Position numbers and translations under genes: made by a program
Shown: positions 21,711-33,250 of the stretch, piece by piece
How positions within the stretch are numbered: the first letter of the stretch is position 1
How the letters are laid out: the number at the start of each line of letters is the position of its first letter
Source of the DNA: Strongylocentrotus purpuratus
Lineage: Eukaryota > Echinodermata > Echinoidea > Camarodonta > Strongylocentrotidae
DNA: 64,000 nt
NCBI RefSeq assembly: GCF_000002235.5
Contig: NW_022145597.1
Location: 28,164,423 to 28,228,422 of the forward strand
Reading direction: 5' to 3'
The notes under the pieces: generated by a model
Told to the model about the DNA's origin: nothing
Seen by the model: only the letters and a program-made list of their open reading frames with translations
The model's database searches: none

Positions 21711-24179
21711 CCACAGGTGTACATGCCCAGTCATGTCACGAAAGACCTGAGGATGCGTTAACAAGATTATTTCGACTCCGATGTCGAGGAAGTCTTCTTA
21801 GCAATGACTCGATGATCGCGTCTGAGCGCGATCTAGCACCGTAGATTCCAAAAGGGTGGGGAATAAGAATTAGAAGACGGCACGATGTTTGCAGCGTTCT
21901 CGGTAAATACAGAATCAGATATGTCGGATAAATCAACAGATTTACCCATTCAAGAGCTGGATGTATAGCAATCAATTTACTTTAAATGAAATATTGATTA
22001 GAGAGAAGTACTTCTTCAAGTGCCCGATCCAGGATTCCCTGTCCGGGGAAAGGGGTGCACTTCACAGAAAACATTCTGAAAAGACCAAATAAAGAGTTAT
22101 GATCACATGTTACTTACTTTCTTGATAGACAAAAAATACTCTAATCCAAGTGCCATTGGTGCCGGGGCCTTAAGGGGAGAAATTCTTGTTTTGTATTCAA
22201 TGTTAACATAATACTTTGCTTTGCCCTCGATATGCCAATGTCTTTCGTGGCATTTCATCTTTTTTCAAATAATGATAACTATTCTTCAGCGACGGAGAAA
22301 CCGCAATCATATGAAAATCAACCTTCTACATTGTCCCCAACAGCACCAACGCCACCTTTAGATGACAGAGACTTACATGGTTCTCTTGCTCGGAGCGGTA
22401 ACTTCACAGGTACTTAAAATCATGTGTTTTATGGGCAAGAAGCTATAGTCAGTGGCGTTTTCCAGAGATGGACCGTAGGAGGTGAAAGCAAGGAAATAAT
22501 GGGGGGGGGGGGGGAGAGAGAGTGTCACCCCGACCCCAACATATTGTGGGGGAAGAAAAGGGGGAAGGGAACTGAGGAATTGGAAGTTTTAAATACTAAA
22601 ACAAATGATTACCTTAACATGTGTGGGTTGTCTTTCCTTTTTATAGTTGGAAATTTGTCAGGATGGACACCCCCCCCCCTTTTTTCCCCCTTTCAAATAG
22701 TGAACGTATTGGTGATTTGGTGTGTCACACGTTTCCACGTATTTTGTTTTATTATGGCATAATAATTACGATATAATTCCCAAAGCACTTTACATTATAA
22801 ACTTAGAGGACATAAACATAACACAGAACAATATTTTTGTTTGGTGTTTGTAGAGCATTAATAAAACATTAATTGATTGATGGAGTGAAACACTCGATTC
22901 ACTATAAAAGAAATCTACAAAATGTTATTTCATGTCATTTCTTTAGGTGATATCCATCTCCGGACTACGAAATGTAATATTATTGGAGAGCGGTACCCTT
23001 TTGACCAATTGCCGCCTGTCCCAGCCGATAAATACATAAATTTGAGTTTTCGGTTTTCTACTCGGTCAGTAGGCACTACCGTTATCGCGCTGGCAGAACG
23101 ATCTACATACCATAATTTTTACAGAGCAAGTGAACCAATCTACATCATACGTAAGATGATCAAATTGATAATTTAGTTCTTGATTCATTTAAAATGTGTC
23201 ATTATAAGTATATAGATCATAGTGAATGATACTTAAACGAGCAAATATTGTGAGACTCCGATCGTTTGTGTCAGTCTCGGGTGTTGCATTATACGTAATC
23301 CTGTCATAACATATTCATAGGATTATGAACACGGACACGGCGTAAAAAATACAACAATACCAACTTGTTTCCAAAAAAGTGGTTGTCCAAATTTGATAGA
23401 AATGAGGAGAGGGCACCAAAATCATCCTACCCCACCCACTACAACGCTTATGTGTAAGTTGTTAGATACAAAGTTCAATCGATGAAGGTAGGTCATTTTG
23501 TAAGTTCTGTATATTTGCCCCCGAAATGAGTAGTTTTTATGATTTACAGGCATCTACTATCTACATTCACATCCATTGACGTAGGTATGGGGGGGGGGGG
23601 TACATTGGATACCCAATTAAATGACAAAAATAAAAGATATATAAAGGAAAGAAGACGCTGCGACACCTAGCTCCCACACCCTCCCCTAAGCAATGGCTAT
23701 TTTGCTTTTGATCATTTCATCCATCGAGTAAAGCTTGTGTCGCTGCCGCCCCCTCCCCATTATGCCAGTTCCCGTATAACGATGGAATCGTTTATGGACC
23801 CGTTGTTTATCGGCTTGAAAGGACTCAACTGTGCTCCCCCCTCCCCCTCTGTTAATAAATATCCGGATATACCGATGTTTGTTTTATGCTTGTGGCCGAG
23901 AGTACGCATTAATTTTATCTGTTTTTGTTTTGTTCTCGCAGATATAGGAGGAGAATATTATCATTTCATTGGTCGGTGTAGGACTGGATGTGCGGTACGT
24001 TGGCAACGCAACCCATCTTATGGACTGAGTATAAACAGAACGATGTCAATCCTCGTCACGTACGAGCAGGGAGTCATCAAGGTGTTCGACGATAACGACC
24101 GAACCCCGTTTATGACATACACCGATCCTCACCCGCTCACTATTCGTCATGTTGCAATTTGTAAATTCACTACAGAGGG

Positions 24180-25565
24180 TTTAGGCCAGGAAAATCATGC
24201 ACTGGCCAACTCCTAAACCTCACTCAGTTCATTGAGGACGGGTATGAGAGTAAGCTAATCACCGGAGCTGCTTTCGTTGATCTCTCTGCTGCCTACGACA
24301 CCGTGAATCACAGAATCCTTACCAGGAAGATCTTTGAGCTGACAAAGGACGTGAGACTGACTGGACTCATCCAGACGTTGCTGTCCAATCGGCGATATTT
24401 TGTGGTTCTCAATGGGAATCGCAGCAGATGGCGCAGACAGAAAAATGGCCTACCACAAGGAAGTGTGCTCGCACCGTTACTCTTTAACGTGTACACGAAT
24501 GACCAACCGATCCACCCAAACACCAGGAGCTTCCTCTACGCCGATGATCTCTGCATCGCCACCCAGAACCAGTCTTTTGTGAAGTTGGAGGAGTCCCTCA
24601 GTGATGCCCTGGCCGGTCTCATCCCATACTATGCGACCAACCACCTGAGAGCTAACCCTGATAAAACTCAGATAAGCGCATTCCACCTCAAGAACAGGGA
24701 TGCCAACCATCAACTAAGGATCAGCTGGTATGGGAAAAGGCTGAAGCACACTCCCAACCCAGTCTACTTAGGCGTCACACTCGATCGCTCCCTTACCTAC
24801 AAGAACCACATCGCCAACACAAAGGCAAAAGTTGGAGCCCGCAACAGCATCCTCAAGAAGCTAGCCAACACCAACTGGGGGACTGATGCCAGAACAATCC
24901 GGACGACAGCCCTCGCGCTTTGCTTCTCTGCTGCGGAGTATGCATCACCAGTATGGAGTAGGTCGGCCCATGCACCCAAGATTGACCCAGCTCTAAATTC
25001 ATCTTGCAGAGCGATCACTGGATGCCTAAGGCCAACTAAAGTAGAAGACATCTACCTGCTCTGCGGTATTGCCCCTCCACACGTCAGAAGGTTGGTCTTG
25101 TCCCAGAAAGAAAAGGACAAACAAGAAAACAATCCACTCCACCCACTCTTCGAACAACAGCCAGTGGGCAAGCGGCTCAAATCCAGACACAGCTTTCTGC
25201 ACTCGGTAGAGCCTCTTAATACTAGCCCTCACAACCAAAGGATGACTTTGTGGTCTAACCACCTTCAGACAACTCCACATAAACTCTCCCTCAGCCCGAA
25301 GGAATCCCTCGCAACCGGCTCCAGTGAGACTTGGCCTACCTGGCTTAGCCTCAACCGCCTAAGAACTGGCTACGGTCGATGCAGAGTCCTAATGCAGAGG
25401 TGGGGTCTAGGAGACGAACAAACGGCATGTGAATGCGGCCAGGAACAGACAATGGAACACCTGCTAGTCTGCCCACTCCTGCCAGAGCCATGCACCCAAG
25501 ATGACCTGGAAGCCGTTAATTTCCGTGCCAAAGCCTGTGTGGACCACTGGACGGGACTTGTGTAG
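24180..25565 (+). CDS. Non-LTR retrotransposon reverse transcriptase, 5'-truncated
   Basis: Encodes the C-terminal part of a LINE polyprotein (about 461 codons; the first Met is at 24303, but coding starts at the truncation). Visible reverse transcriptase blocks are FVDLSAAYDTVNH (finger/palm, first catalytic Asp), NGLPQGSVLAPLLFNVYTND, the catalytic YADD box in FLYADDLCIA, a thumb region with PDKTQ and VYLGVTLD, and then the SAAEYASPVW and CRAITGCLRPT segments typical of Jockey/CR1-like LINEs. A Cys-x-Cys-x(7)-His-x(4)-Cys cluster lies near the C-terminus. The endonuclease and ORF1 are missing. The exact clade is not assignable by eye. Confidence 0.95.
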   Translation, partial: FRPGKSCTGQLLNLTQFIEDGYESKLITGAAFVDLSAAYDTVNHRILTRKIFELTKDVRLTGLIQTLLSNRRYFVVLNGNRSRWRRQKNGLPQGSVLAPLLFNVYTNDQPIHPNTRSFLYADDLCIATQNQSFVKLEESLSDALAGLIPYYATNHLRANPDKTQISAFHLKNRDANHQLRISWYGKRLKHTPNPVYLGVTLDRSLTYKNHIANTKAKVGARNSILKKLANTNWGTDARTIRTTALALCFSAAEYASPVWSRSAHAPKIDPALNSSCRAITGCLRPTKVEDIYLLCGIAPPHVRRLVLSQKEKDKQENNPLHPLFEQQPVGKRLKSRHSFLHSVEPLNTSPHNQRMTLWSNHLQTTPHKLSLSPKESLATGSSETWPTWLSLNRLRTGYGRCRVLMQRWGLGDEQTACECGQEQTMEHLLVCPLLPEPCTQDDLEAVNFRAKACVDHWTGLV

Positions 25566-25583
25566 TGACTCGATAAGAAGAAG
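24180..25583 (+). mobile_element. 5'-truncated LINE inserted in exon 5 of gene copy 1
   Basis: Target duplication ACTACAGAGGG lies at 24169-24179 and 25584-25594. Copy 2 keeps the uninterrupted site at 49353-49363. The element begins in the reverse transcriptase, in frame from its first base (FRPGKSCTGQLL), and has a short GAAGAAG-type tail instead of polyA. It is in the same orientation as the host gene. The open frame has no stop before its natural end, so the insertion is young. Confidence 0.95.
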
Positions 25584-25628
25584 ACTACAGAGGGAAGATT
25601 TGTTATTCACATCTGTGATTCTTATTAA

Positions 25629-26085
25629 CTCACATACAGTGAATCCGATCGCAAAGACTTTCGAAGAATATCAACCTAATTCTTACGAGTCCTTACGGAT
25701 CGCACAAATTCACGGATCTTTCACGGATCCTTACGATTTGGCTACTTTTACGACCGATTTAAGAGTTGTTATGAGTTATTACGAGCTATTAACGATTTCT
25801 TACGGATTATTACGAATTTGTTTTCTTTCCAATTCTCGTTTTACTAATTCTTTCATAATGATTTCAGATTCTAACATCATATATCACAAACATAAGTTCA
25901 TAAAAACCATACATGTTTTTTTTTTCTTCATTTTTCCATACATAAGACTTGAATTGTACATGTGCAACACAATATAAACTGTTACCTATTTGCCTCAAAT
26001 GTACTCTGAAAGTCGATTAGAAAAATCATATATTGATTTGTTTTTATTTCTTCTATTCTGATCAATTTCAATTTTTTTTGTTAAG
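25629..26085 (+). other. 3' flank of gene copy 1 with CGTAA-type repeat
   Basis: The first 200 bases after the stop codon are made of TTACGAGT, TTACGGAT and similar words, the same motif that forms the 3-kb array after copy 2. Homology with copy 2 continues to about 26085. Confidence 0.7.
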
Positions 26086-27230
26086 CTCCGAAGTAAAGAT
26101 ATACTTCAATCCAGATTTTCTATTAAAATATCTTACCCCTTTTTGTTGCGTAATAGTATCATTTTATATATTGACCAAAATGCAAAGGAAATTATGTGAT
26201 CTATTGAGTTTTCCTAACCTACTTTAATAAGATGATCTGATTTAATTTTATTTCTGTATCAAACACTTTATCTATTAACCAACATAAATATGATTGAAAG
26301 AATGATTACATTTACATGAAATAAACAATGTCTTCACTTGCTTCACAAGTTTTACGCGTATCATCAGATGCAAGATTCCACTTCAAAAGATTCTTTCTCA
26401 CTGGTAGAATGTTATACAAAATCTTAAAGTGAATTTCTTTCATTAATGTTAATTAAATTTCTTTTAAAACAATTTGGCCAGTTTATATCTTTATCTAAAA
26501 GCTTTTCCCAAAATAATAGACAACATCTAGCAACCCCATCATCTAGGCGTAGCATGTCATAATATTGTTTTGTTTACCAGTTAACTGATACAGCCTTTTT
26601 ATTTTACCTCAAATAAGATTTCTTGGAATTTGTAAACTTGTTCTTTTCGATTGAGAGTTATTTCCTTTTTATGCAACTGTTTTGGAATCGCTTTTTGAAG
26701 TTTTGCTAGGTCAAACAATACATTGCATTTCCCCTGTTTTAATTCATACCCAATTCGAACACTACTTTTAAAGGTACCGTTTCAAAAAATGTCGTTTACA
26801 TACAAAATGCCAACTCTGAAACCACTTCTTAAAGAACACCAATTTCTTTTTGAAAATAATGTTCTCATGAAACCATAAAATTTCCGATGAGACATTTTTA
26901 AACTATATACCCCTTACTTTATACCATGCTATTAAGATTTCACAATAAAACATTGGCAATTTTGATATAATGTAAAATTCTTTCATCGAAATCACAGTTT
27001 AATACTAAAGAGAGCCCACCTATCTGGTCAAACCAGAAATTAGCCATTCTTTTCCACAGTGTGTCTGACTTGTCAGTAATTCGCCCTAGCCAACGCAATC
27101 TGAAACTCATAATCTTAGTTTCAACGTCCATCATACTTACACCCCCATTCTTACAATTTTTGTACATATCAATTCTCCTTACTTTTTCTCTTTTCCGCAT
27201 CGTGTCGATATATATACTGCCAAATGAAGG
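26085..27230 (-). pseudogene. Decayed L1/Tx1-like LINE, C-terminal remnant
   Basis: Read on the minus strand, broken frames give a recognisable order of LINE C-terminal motifs: KREKVRRIDMYKNCKNGGVS at about 27190-27130, then VETKIMSFRLRWLGRI, then a frameshifted ILYVNDIF...KCNVLFDLAKLQKAIPK segment near 26800-26690, then KILYNILPVRKNLLKW near 26410-26360, and a degenerate IISFAFWSIYK near 26170. Frameshifts and stops separate them. This pattern (G-G-x-x-M, then L-x-W-x-x-R, then I-L-P) is typical of Tx1/L1-type elements. It is much older than the LINE in exon 5. Confidence 0.75.
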
Positions 27231-27790
27231 AAAATTAGCACAGTTTACACATTTCAGTCATGTTGAGGGAATTATCATGTGTCATTTGGGCATGTATATT
27301 ATTTGTGTAAAAGTTATCTGATCAAGAATAAGGGGTCGTACCGAAGGTTATATTTGATAACTTAATGAAATTAGCAGAAGTGTTGTTTTACTAACTAGTA
27401 CATAATTGACTTATACGTGTAAGTAAAGGGAAGTTCCTTTGGAAGGCAAGATCGTGTATCTATATAGTTCCACTACAGTTGATCCGATACGTCCATCCAG
27501 GCCAGCCTCACCGAGGCTAACTTAGTTGGTTCTTACAGTCTGCACTTGAGTTGAGTTCACACTAACTGTTGTTTAAGTATAAGCATTAAAGCTTTTCGAC
27601 AGTATAACTCGAGATTCTGGTATGATTTCTTTAGAGCAGTGAAACGTAGACAAAAGGTTGAAAATATCTGAATGTTAGGTGATTACAAAGCATGGATGAT
27701 TGATTGCTCGAGGGATGATCAATTGGTTGATGCTGTGCATAAGAAGAGTGTTGAATCATGGACCTACCACGTAGGTCCATGGTGGAATCG
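27231..27790. other. Spacer with a perfect 10-bp palindrome
   Basis: ATGGACCTAC at 27758-27767 is followed by CAC and the exact inverse at 27771-27780. No gene recognised in this interval. Confidence 0.5.
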
Positions 27791-27794
27791 ATTA

Positions 27795-27970
27795 TAGGGT
27801 ATAAAATTCAACCCAACGGATGTAAATTTTAACCCATTTTTCATGAAAATGGAACCAAAAGGTGTTAATTAAACACAATTGGGTGCAAATTTCACTCCTA
27901 AAGGGAGTAAAATCATAACCTTGGGGTGCAAATTTACACCTTCTTTTGGGGTGTAAATTTAATCCATACA
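27795..27970. repeat. Short AT-rich foldback-type repeat
   Basis: Degenerate units around GGTGTAAATTT and its inverse (AAATTTACACC) occur several times in both orientations, with outer sequences rich in TAAAATTCAACCC and GGTGTAAATTTAATCC. It looks like a small foldback element sitting exactly at the left edge of segmental copy B. Confidence 0.55.
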
Positions 27971-28271
27971 TTGAGTCCCTAACAATAATACAAATAATAA
28001 TAATGATAATAATGATGAACGATAAAAAAAAAAATATTAATGTGTCGTAACGTCGCAGCACTGGCGTTAGGCACGCGAATGTATTTATCGTAGGATGGCA
28101 AGAGAATATTTAAATGCAAGATACGCGATAGATAAGAGCAAAGGCCAATCGGATTGCTCGTCGTATTGAGTCTTAATCCTAATAACATTAATCCTAAATC
28201 CTAAACCTTAACGCAACCCAAACCATATTTAACTCACATCATAAATCACATTTGTAGGTCTACTAACAACA

Positions 28272-28396
28272 GGGGTCGTTTTCCGAAACTTTTTAGCCGA
28301 TAGTATCGAAATCATGAATTTGTCCGCTTCCTGACATCTCCGTAGGTCGCGGACAAAGATATGACTGTCATGGAGTTGGTTTGATGAAACGACCCC
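28272..28396. mobile_element. Small MITE with GGGGTCGTTT ends (125 bp)
   Basis: Inverted ends GGGGTCGTTTTCC (left) and the complement of GGGGTCGTTTCATC (right). A counterpart in segment C lies at about 55571-55725. No clear target duplication could be read. Confidence 0.55.
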
Positions 28397-29990
28397 AGGT
28401 TACTGATCAACAATAATATCTAATCATTTGTTTCAAAAAGAGCATGAATAATTATGAGGTAGTCGCGATCGAGGATTTGTTGCATAGGCCTACATAATCC
28501 ATTACCTTAAGTTGCCATCCTACGAGAACAAGAATACTTTTTTTTACAAGGACACTAGACAGGCCATAGAAATTGAGAACAATTCAGCGTTAGTTTTACG
28601 ATGTATTTTACTGAATATAATAAAGATACCTAATTCAGCCATTGGCTGTGATAAATTTAAACGAGAAATTTTATTTTTGATATGATTTGTATTTATTTCC
28701 ATATATACCGTCAGATGTTTGTATGATTTGTAAAAGTCAGCTCGTTTAAAAGTCTACATGGAAAAGGGGGTCGTCATAAGCACAGCTTAAATTGTTGTCC
28801 TCGTCATATTAAATAAAACTAGATTAAAACAATGAGAATTCGATATGTAAAAATGCATAATGGAAAGCAGAAGGCCAGTTGAGAAGAAGAAATCAGAAAG
28901 AAAGAAAGAATGAAAGACGGAAAGAAGAATGACAGAGTGAGTGACTTGTGTTAATAATTGCCCTAAAGAAGAAAGTATTTGTATCCAATAGAATAAATAA
29001 ACAACACATTTATAATCATCCTGATCTTCTTCTTCTTCGTTTGGTGCTATAATGGCAATCAGTCAGCTTTTACTATGGTTGCCAATTTCGTTGCATCTGT
29101 TATTTCCTTTCTCTTAAAGCCGCTATAAAGTGTTGGGATCCCCAAATATTTTTTTTTTGTACCCAGAAAACCGAAAGTTCGCATTCTTTCATCAATATTC
29201 AAACACATTTGTTTTGAAAATCCTTGCAGAAATGTGTCTCAAATGACATTTTCTTTAACATTATGATACAACTTAAGTGAAATTTTTGCCATCAAATTTG
29301 AGGGGCTGCCAACACTTTAGAGGGGCTTTAATAACCCTGTGTAACCATGTACTTGTGTGTATGTCCATTTAAAACCATGAGATAATGCTCACTTCATCAT
29401 ATGAGAATAAATCGAAAGCGCACGGGAAGTTCAATCCATGCCTCTTGCGTATTCCATCTAGCATTGTGAATTGATATATTTTCTACTATATGTATGTATG
29501 TTTATATACATGTATATTGTTTTACTTTCATATGTATTTTCCTGCTTCTTCTTCTTATCTTGTCTTTCTTGTTCTCGCTGGAAAAATGAAAAGAGGAGAA
29601 AAGGGTAAGAAAGGGAAAAGGGACAAAGAGAGAAAATAAGTTGTAAAAAGTATTACGAGTAAAGTAATTTCTTTCATCTCTAAAATGTTCCAAAAGAGAT
29701 ATGTGGCAGTAAGTTAATTTTAGCTATTCCTGGTTCATGTCATTTTTGGCATTTGAAGTCACTTATCTTTGTTGCACTATAATTTTGAATTTTGTTATCC
29801 GTTGATTTAAAAAAGAATTGAGGGTTATCCCATTTGGGGAGGGGGTTACTGAAGGTGACATGCAGTATTAGTGGCAAGTGAACATTCTCTAAGCAAGTTG
29901 AGTTATGGACTTGAATTTGGTGCACATGTGGGGAAGGGGAGGTAGCAACTTAAGAATTACCCACCATACAAATTGACAAGACGTTCGTAG
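28397..29990. other. Non-coding part of segmental duplication
   Basis: AT-rich, with GAAAGAAAGA-type tracts near 28895-28930 and a TATATGTATGTATG region near 29490. Conserved with 55730-57280. The segment C counterpart lacks about 100 bases present here (28783-28890). No gene recognised. Confidence 0.5.
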
Positions 29991-30719
29991 GATTAAAGCT
30001 CCCATCACACAGAACTAGTTCTCACTGCGTGCGTTTTGTGTGGGCGTGTGTGAATGTGTGTTTGAGACGCCAGCATAATCGTGTTTTTTTTTTATAATAT
30101 AAAATAAAAAGGTATACCAAGCAATATTTCTGTTTTACTTTAGCTTATTTTCACTTACAGGGATAGTTGAATTTTGTTGCAGAGGGCGCTACACAAAATA
30201 ATTTTTGTATGACATAATGAAAAACTGAGTGTCAAATTTGAAATAATATACAATTTAAATGACAAAATAATCTTTGTTTGATCAAAATCGGTACAGAGAC
30301 GGCTGAAATATCCATACATATAACCATTTCTAATATGTGTGGTGCCCCACAAATATTAGGTAATTTTGAACCACTGAGCCGTTGAAAAATGAGATAGCAC
30401 CTTATATGTTTTAGTCCAGCCAATGCCAATATTGGCTTTTTCGTGTTGGTTATAATACGCACAACCAGCCGGCCCGTGTATTGTTATTATTAATTAATTA
30501 ATTAATTAATTAATGGTCACCGTATTTTTTTTAAAGTGGAGCTGAATTGGTTTGATACTATTCAAAATAAACTCACACATATTGCGGTCTAAAATTACCT
30601 TCATAGCAATTTCAGTTTCTAAAAGGGCACTAGAAATGTCATAAATAAGAATAAGAGCAATAACCGTGTACTTTGAAGGTATTTGCGGTCTAAAACAAGA
30701 ACTCATTTATTATTATCCT

Positions 30720-30912
30720 TTCAAAGTTGCTCTAAAAACCCATCTCTTTCTAAACAGTGCTATTTAATCATGTCAATGTAGCGTAATAATTTATGTTGTT
30801 TTAGTTTACTTTATTTTAGTTAAGAAAACTATATTTTTGTGATAGAAATACATGTATGTACAGCGCCATGAGCGTCAGAGCCAGGCGGATACCGGCGCTA
30901 TATAAATATCCA

Positions 30913-30946
<34 letters not shown>
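30720..30946 (+). mobile_element. LINE or SINE 3' tail with (ATT)n
   Basis: This stretch is absent from the homologous arm at 9.14 kb, so it is an insertion. It ends in TGTACAGCGCCATGAGCG, GGCGCTATATAAATA and an ATT microsatellite, a tail arrangement found on L2-like LINEs and their SINEs in many deuterostomes. The segment C counterpart is at about 57995-58213. Confidence 0.6.
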
Positions 30947-31023
30947 TGAATGGTTCCATTAGTACTTGAAAGCCATTACATTTTATTGTGTAAAAGTTCA
31001 GGGACCAATTCCAGAGACTGGGG

Positions 31024-33250
31024 CATGGGTGTCGATCCCGGGGGGGGGGGGGGGGGGGGGGGATGGGGGGATATACCCCCCCCCCCCCAATATTTCAGGT
31101 GGGGGTGATGCCCTGTACAATCATCCCCCCCCCCCAATAATTCACCATCAAAAAAAAAAAAAAAAATGAAGAGAAAAATTAATGATGAGAGCCCGATGAG
31201 AGTAGTTAATGGTTATTACTCGCAAGATGACCATCAATATACACATTTTGCTATCTCATTTTTATAATACATATATATATATATATATATATATAAAAGT
31301 AAATGTGACAACCGTATATGAGACAAGAATAAATTGAATTCTCGCTCAAACGGCTTCATCAGGAATTGATTAATTTATTCAATTTGTTAAATCAACAGCA
31401 TCATAGAAATGCAGTGCGCCAAATGCAAAGCCGCAGCGTTAAAAAGCAACGAGCTAAATGTTAAACGCGAAGCGCAAAAGTAGCCATCTGCAATGCTTAT
31501 CCTGGACAATCCTGGACAGTGTAAACATAAATGAACTCTGTGGCGAATTCGTGATGAGATCGGAGACAAGGAGTACGATTTTCGGACATCATTATGACTT
31601 ATAAGATAGTTCACTAGTTGTTATGTTGTTTCCGTTAACCCTTTTTAAAATTCACTTCATTGTATCTTCATGTTGATTTTTTTCACTCATTTTATTTCCT
31701 GATATTTCCTAAAACATTTTTCATTTTTGTTTTATTTAAAAGCTGATGTAGGCCTATGTCACTGGCGTACTGGTGGAGGGGGCTTGGGGGCGCTAGCCCC
31801 CCAATAAAATCCAACCATGACTTATTTTCAATTTCATACAAGTAATTTATAAAATGTTCGTGATATCACATGATTTTCAACAAATTCGCGTTTCTCCATT
31901 TCTTTTGCAAACTTACACATTCCAAAATAGCCAGGAAGAGCATATATTTTTTATAGGCACTAATGGGCCTAATTAGTTGCCGTTTCTAATAATTTAATGA
32001 AACGTAAAAGCTTCCGCGCTACGCGCGGGATGGGCGAAAATGATTTCAGATGTGGATTAAGAGTAATAATCAAATAAAACCTCAAAGCTTTCCCGCGTCG
32101 CGCGGGAAGGGGAAAACTGAATTCAGACAAGGACACGATACAACGAATCGTCTTCCTTCTCTAATAGCGAGCTTTAGATTTTGACACCGAACGACCTCGA
32201 CTACGAGTGACGTCATTGTTATGCGGTCGTTGAATCCACGTTTGGTCTCCTCTTGCAATGCTTTAGATTGTCACACGACGCGGTGCCAATGTTTGAATGC
32301 ATGCGCAGTGATGCGCAGTGATACGCAGTGATATACGCGCGACAAGTTTTCTTTGTTACGTCATAGTTTGCACAGCTGTTCGAACCTCAGCTGTGCAGAA
32401 AACTCCTTAATTTCGTCGAAAAGGTGAAATTAAATAGGTTGAATTAACGTGATTGATCAAGTTCATAGGTATTTGTTGTTTTCATTGCAGTCACATATAT
32501 CTTCTTGAATTATATTCTCGTAGTCGTTGTGATCACTTCGAGATAAGCCTAATATCTGCCCGACTCCCGTTGTGTCAATTCACAGACGACGAGCTAGAAG
32601 CAGGTGGCGCATGCGCAGTCATTCAAAATGACGTCACTCGTAGTAGAGGTCGTTCGGTGTCGAATATCTAAAGCTCGCTACTAATTAAATGAAACGGTAA
32701 AGCTTCCGCGCTTCGCGCGGGATGGGCGAAAACGAATACAGACAAGGATTAAGAGTAATAATTTATTGAACCATCAAAAATTCCGCGCTTCGCACGGTAG
32801 GGGGGGGGGGGAACTGAATTCAGACAAGCACACGATACAACGAATCGTCTTCATTCTCTAATAATGTATTGAAATGTAAAAGCTTCTGCGCTTCGCGCAG
32901 AATTGGGCGAAATTGAATTCAGACAAGGATTAAGAGTAATAATTTAATGAAACGTCAAAGCTTCCACGCTTCGCGCGGGAGGGGGGAACTTAATTCAAAC
33001 AAGGATTAAGAGTCGAGAATGGTACATCGAATCGTCTTCTTTCTCTAATAATTTAATGAAACGTCAAAGCTTCCGCGCTTCGCGGGGGAGGGGGAAACTC
33101 CTCCCTCCCAGCATCCAACCCCTTGGCTACGCGCTTAGGGAGGGGGTGCAACCTGCCACACGCTTGGTTGCTTTGATCCATTGCCGAAAATATTTTGGCA
33201 CCTATCATCCCCCCCCCCCTCCCCCAACCAAATACTAATCGACACCCTTG
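31024..33250. mobile_element. CAAGGGTGTCGAT element, complete copy in segment B (2.2 kb)
   Basis: Flanked by GACTGGGG at 31016-31023 and 33251-33258. Ends CATGGGTGTCGAT and, inverted, CAAGGGTGTCGAT. Removing it rejoins FB-A. The interior starts with G and C runs (23 G at 31040-31062). It continues with an AT-rich segment and then several GC-hairpin repeat units (about 31985-33090), and ends with TTGGTTGCTTTGATCCATTG. The 8-bp duplication and CA-start termini suggest a non-autonomous hAT. Confidence 0.85.
32166..32682. mobile_element. MITE with long inverted ends carrying CRE motifs
   Basis: The left end GCGAGCTTTAGATTTTGAC and right end form about 50-bp inverted repeats including GACACCGAACGACCTC and GAGTGACGTCATT. 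Segments A and C lack it, so it is an insertion into a GC-hairpin repeat unit. Both ends contain the palindrome TGACGTCA, the consensus CREB/ATF site. The target duplication is unclear (CTAA or TA are possible). The 72-codon frame inside has no motif. Confidence 0.85.

Larger units (their letters stand above)
20679..25628 (+). pseudogene. FAMeT-domain-like gene, copy 1, disrupted
   Basis: Exons homologous to copy 2 lie at 20679-20699 (putative first exon), 20884-20932, 21717-21902, 22290-22409, 22947-23150 and 23942-24179 plus 25595-25628. Introns are GT/AG, and the junctions after the second exon are all phase 1. Two lesions make this copy unlikely to be functional. A TAG at 21842-21844 replaces the Trp codon found in copies 2 and 3, and a LINE interrupts the last exon with an 11-bp target duplication. 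Exon 4 is two codons longer than in copy 2. The rest is nearly identical to copy 2, so both lesions look recent. Exons 4 and 5 carry the Methyltransf_FA-like pattern, with Gly-Val-Ile-Lys-Val and Pro-Phe-Met followed by Asp-Pro-x-Pro-Leu. Confidence 0.7.
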
